Positions 16,084-16,268 of a stretch of DNA of 16,268 nt are shown here, piece by piece. This DNA comes from QZKY01 sp964488675 (GTDB taxonomy: Bacteria; Pseudomonadota; Gammaproteobacteria; Burkholderiales; Burkholderiaceae_D). Below the pieces are notes generated by a model that had not been told where the DNA came from, searched no databases, and saw nothing but the letters and a program-made list of their open reading frames with translations. The stretch's first letter is position 1. Each line of letters starts with the position of its first letter. The stretch covers positions 1-16,268 of the forward strand of contig CAZAWA010000048.1 in NCBI GenBank assembly GCA_964488675.1, in the 5' to 3' direction. The translations under genes were made by a program, and so were the position numbers.

Positions 16084-16251
16084 TGATTAAGTGAGCAAGA
16101 GGCTGCACAATATTTAAGCAAATTGAAGTGTTTTTGGCTTGAATGCGGCTCTGGAGTGCGGATTTTGGACAAGTAATAACGCGTCGCGTTATTAGTTGTT
16201 CAGCCGCCCATCCCCCGCGTTCAGATACGAAGTGCAACGGGCGGGGTTTTT
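16078..16251 (+). ncRNA. Candidate structured small RNA, about 170 bases
   Basis: A promoter-like element upstream and a terminator downstream frame a stretch without a convincing gene. GCGGCT (16145-16150) can pair with AGCCGC (16202-16207). Inside lies an inverted repeat in which TAATAACGCG (16174-16183) faces CGCGTTATTA (16185-16194) and continues outward to about 17 bp per arm with two mismatches. Nested stems plus terminator fit a small RNA better than a plain operator, although a dyad this perfect could equally be a protein-binding site. I do not recognise the family; 6S RNA and tmRNA do not fit. A 36-codon frame from ATG 16143 to TAG 16255 crosses the region but has no ribosome-binding site. 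Confidence 0.3.
16213..16251 (+). terminator. Probable intrinsic terminator near the window end
   Basis: CCCCGC (16213-16218) pairs with GCGGGG (16241-16246), and GTT with AAC across a two-base bulge; the loop is about 14 bases and five Ts follow (16247-16251). The GC-rich base of the stem and T run are typical, while the large loop and bulge lower confidence. Confidence 0.5.
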
Positions 16252-16268
16252 AGGGGTGTTACGGGCAG

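Overview
The window carries a conserved chromosomal housekeeping block from a betaproteobacterium. RimP, NusA, IF2 and HU all read like Burkholderiales proteins, and an Oxalobacteraceae-like relative is my best guess; this is family recall, not a search. Codon use and base composition look even across the coding region. No transposase, integrase or CRISPR array is visible.

Left part (1-2540, minus strand): the window opens inside parE (topoisomerase IV subunit B; the C-terminal part lies outside). Between its start and the next gene is a pair of facing DnaA-box-like nonamers. Upstream of that, and pointing the same way, is a damaged VWA-domain gene with two single-base frameshifts at homopolymers and, compared with its family, a missing middle section.

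Central part (2785-11227, plus strand): a strong promoter and a leader with an intrinsic terminator precede rimP-nusA-infB-rbfA-truB, the classical ribosome-maturation, transcription-elongation and translation-initiation operon. The ribosome-associated GTPase gene typA follows. The leader contains a 9-bp alternative pairing that could open the terminator. Together with a 7-bp hairpin covering the same bases, this looks like a transcription attenuator in front of the operon that encodes NusA.

Right part (11255-15904): a DMT/EamA-family membrane transporter, hupB (HU protein, GTG start, own promoter), tRNA-Val(TAC), tRNA-Asp(GTC), an intrinsic terminator, a PpiD-type periplasmic folding factor, a PaaI-type hotdog thioesterase overlapping its stop codon, and a convergent small DUF4870-like membrane protein.

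The last 360 bases contain no convincing gene. They do hold an imperfect ~30-bp direct duplication, a sigma70-like promoter, a long near-perfect inverted repeat nested in a second stem, and a terminator. Together these could be a structured small RNA or the edge of an accessory element. This tail and the rimP leader are the two places most worth a second look; the rest is ordinary core genome.
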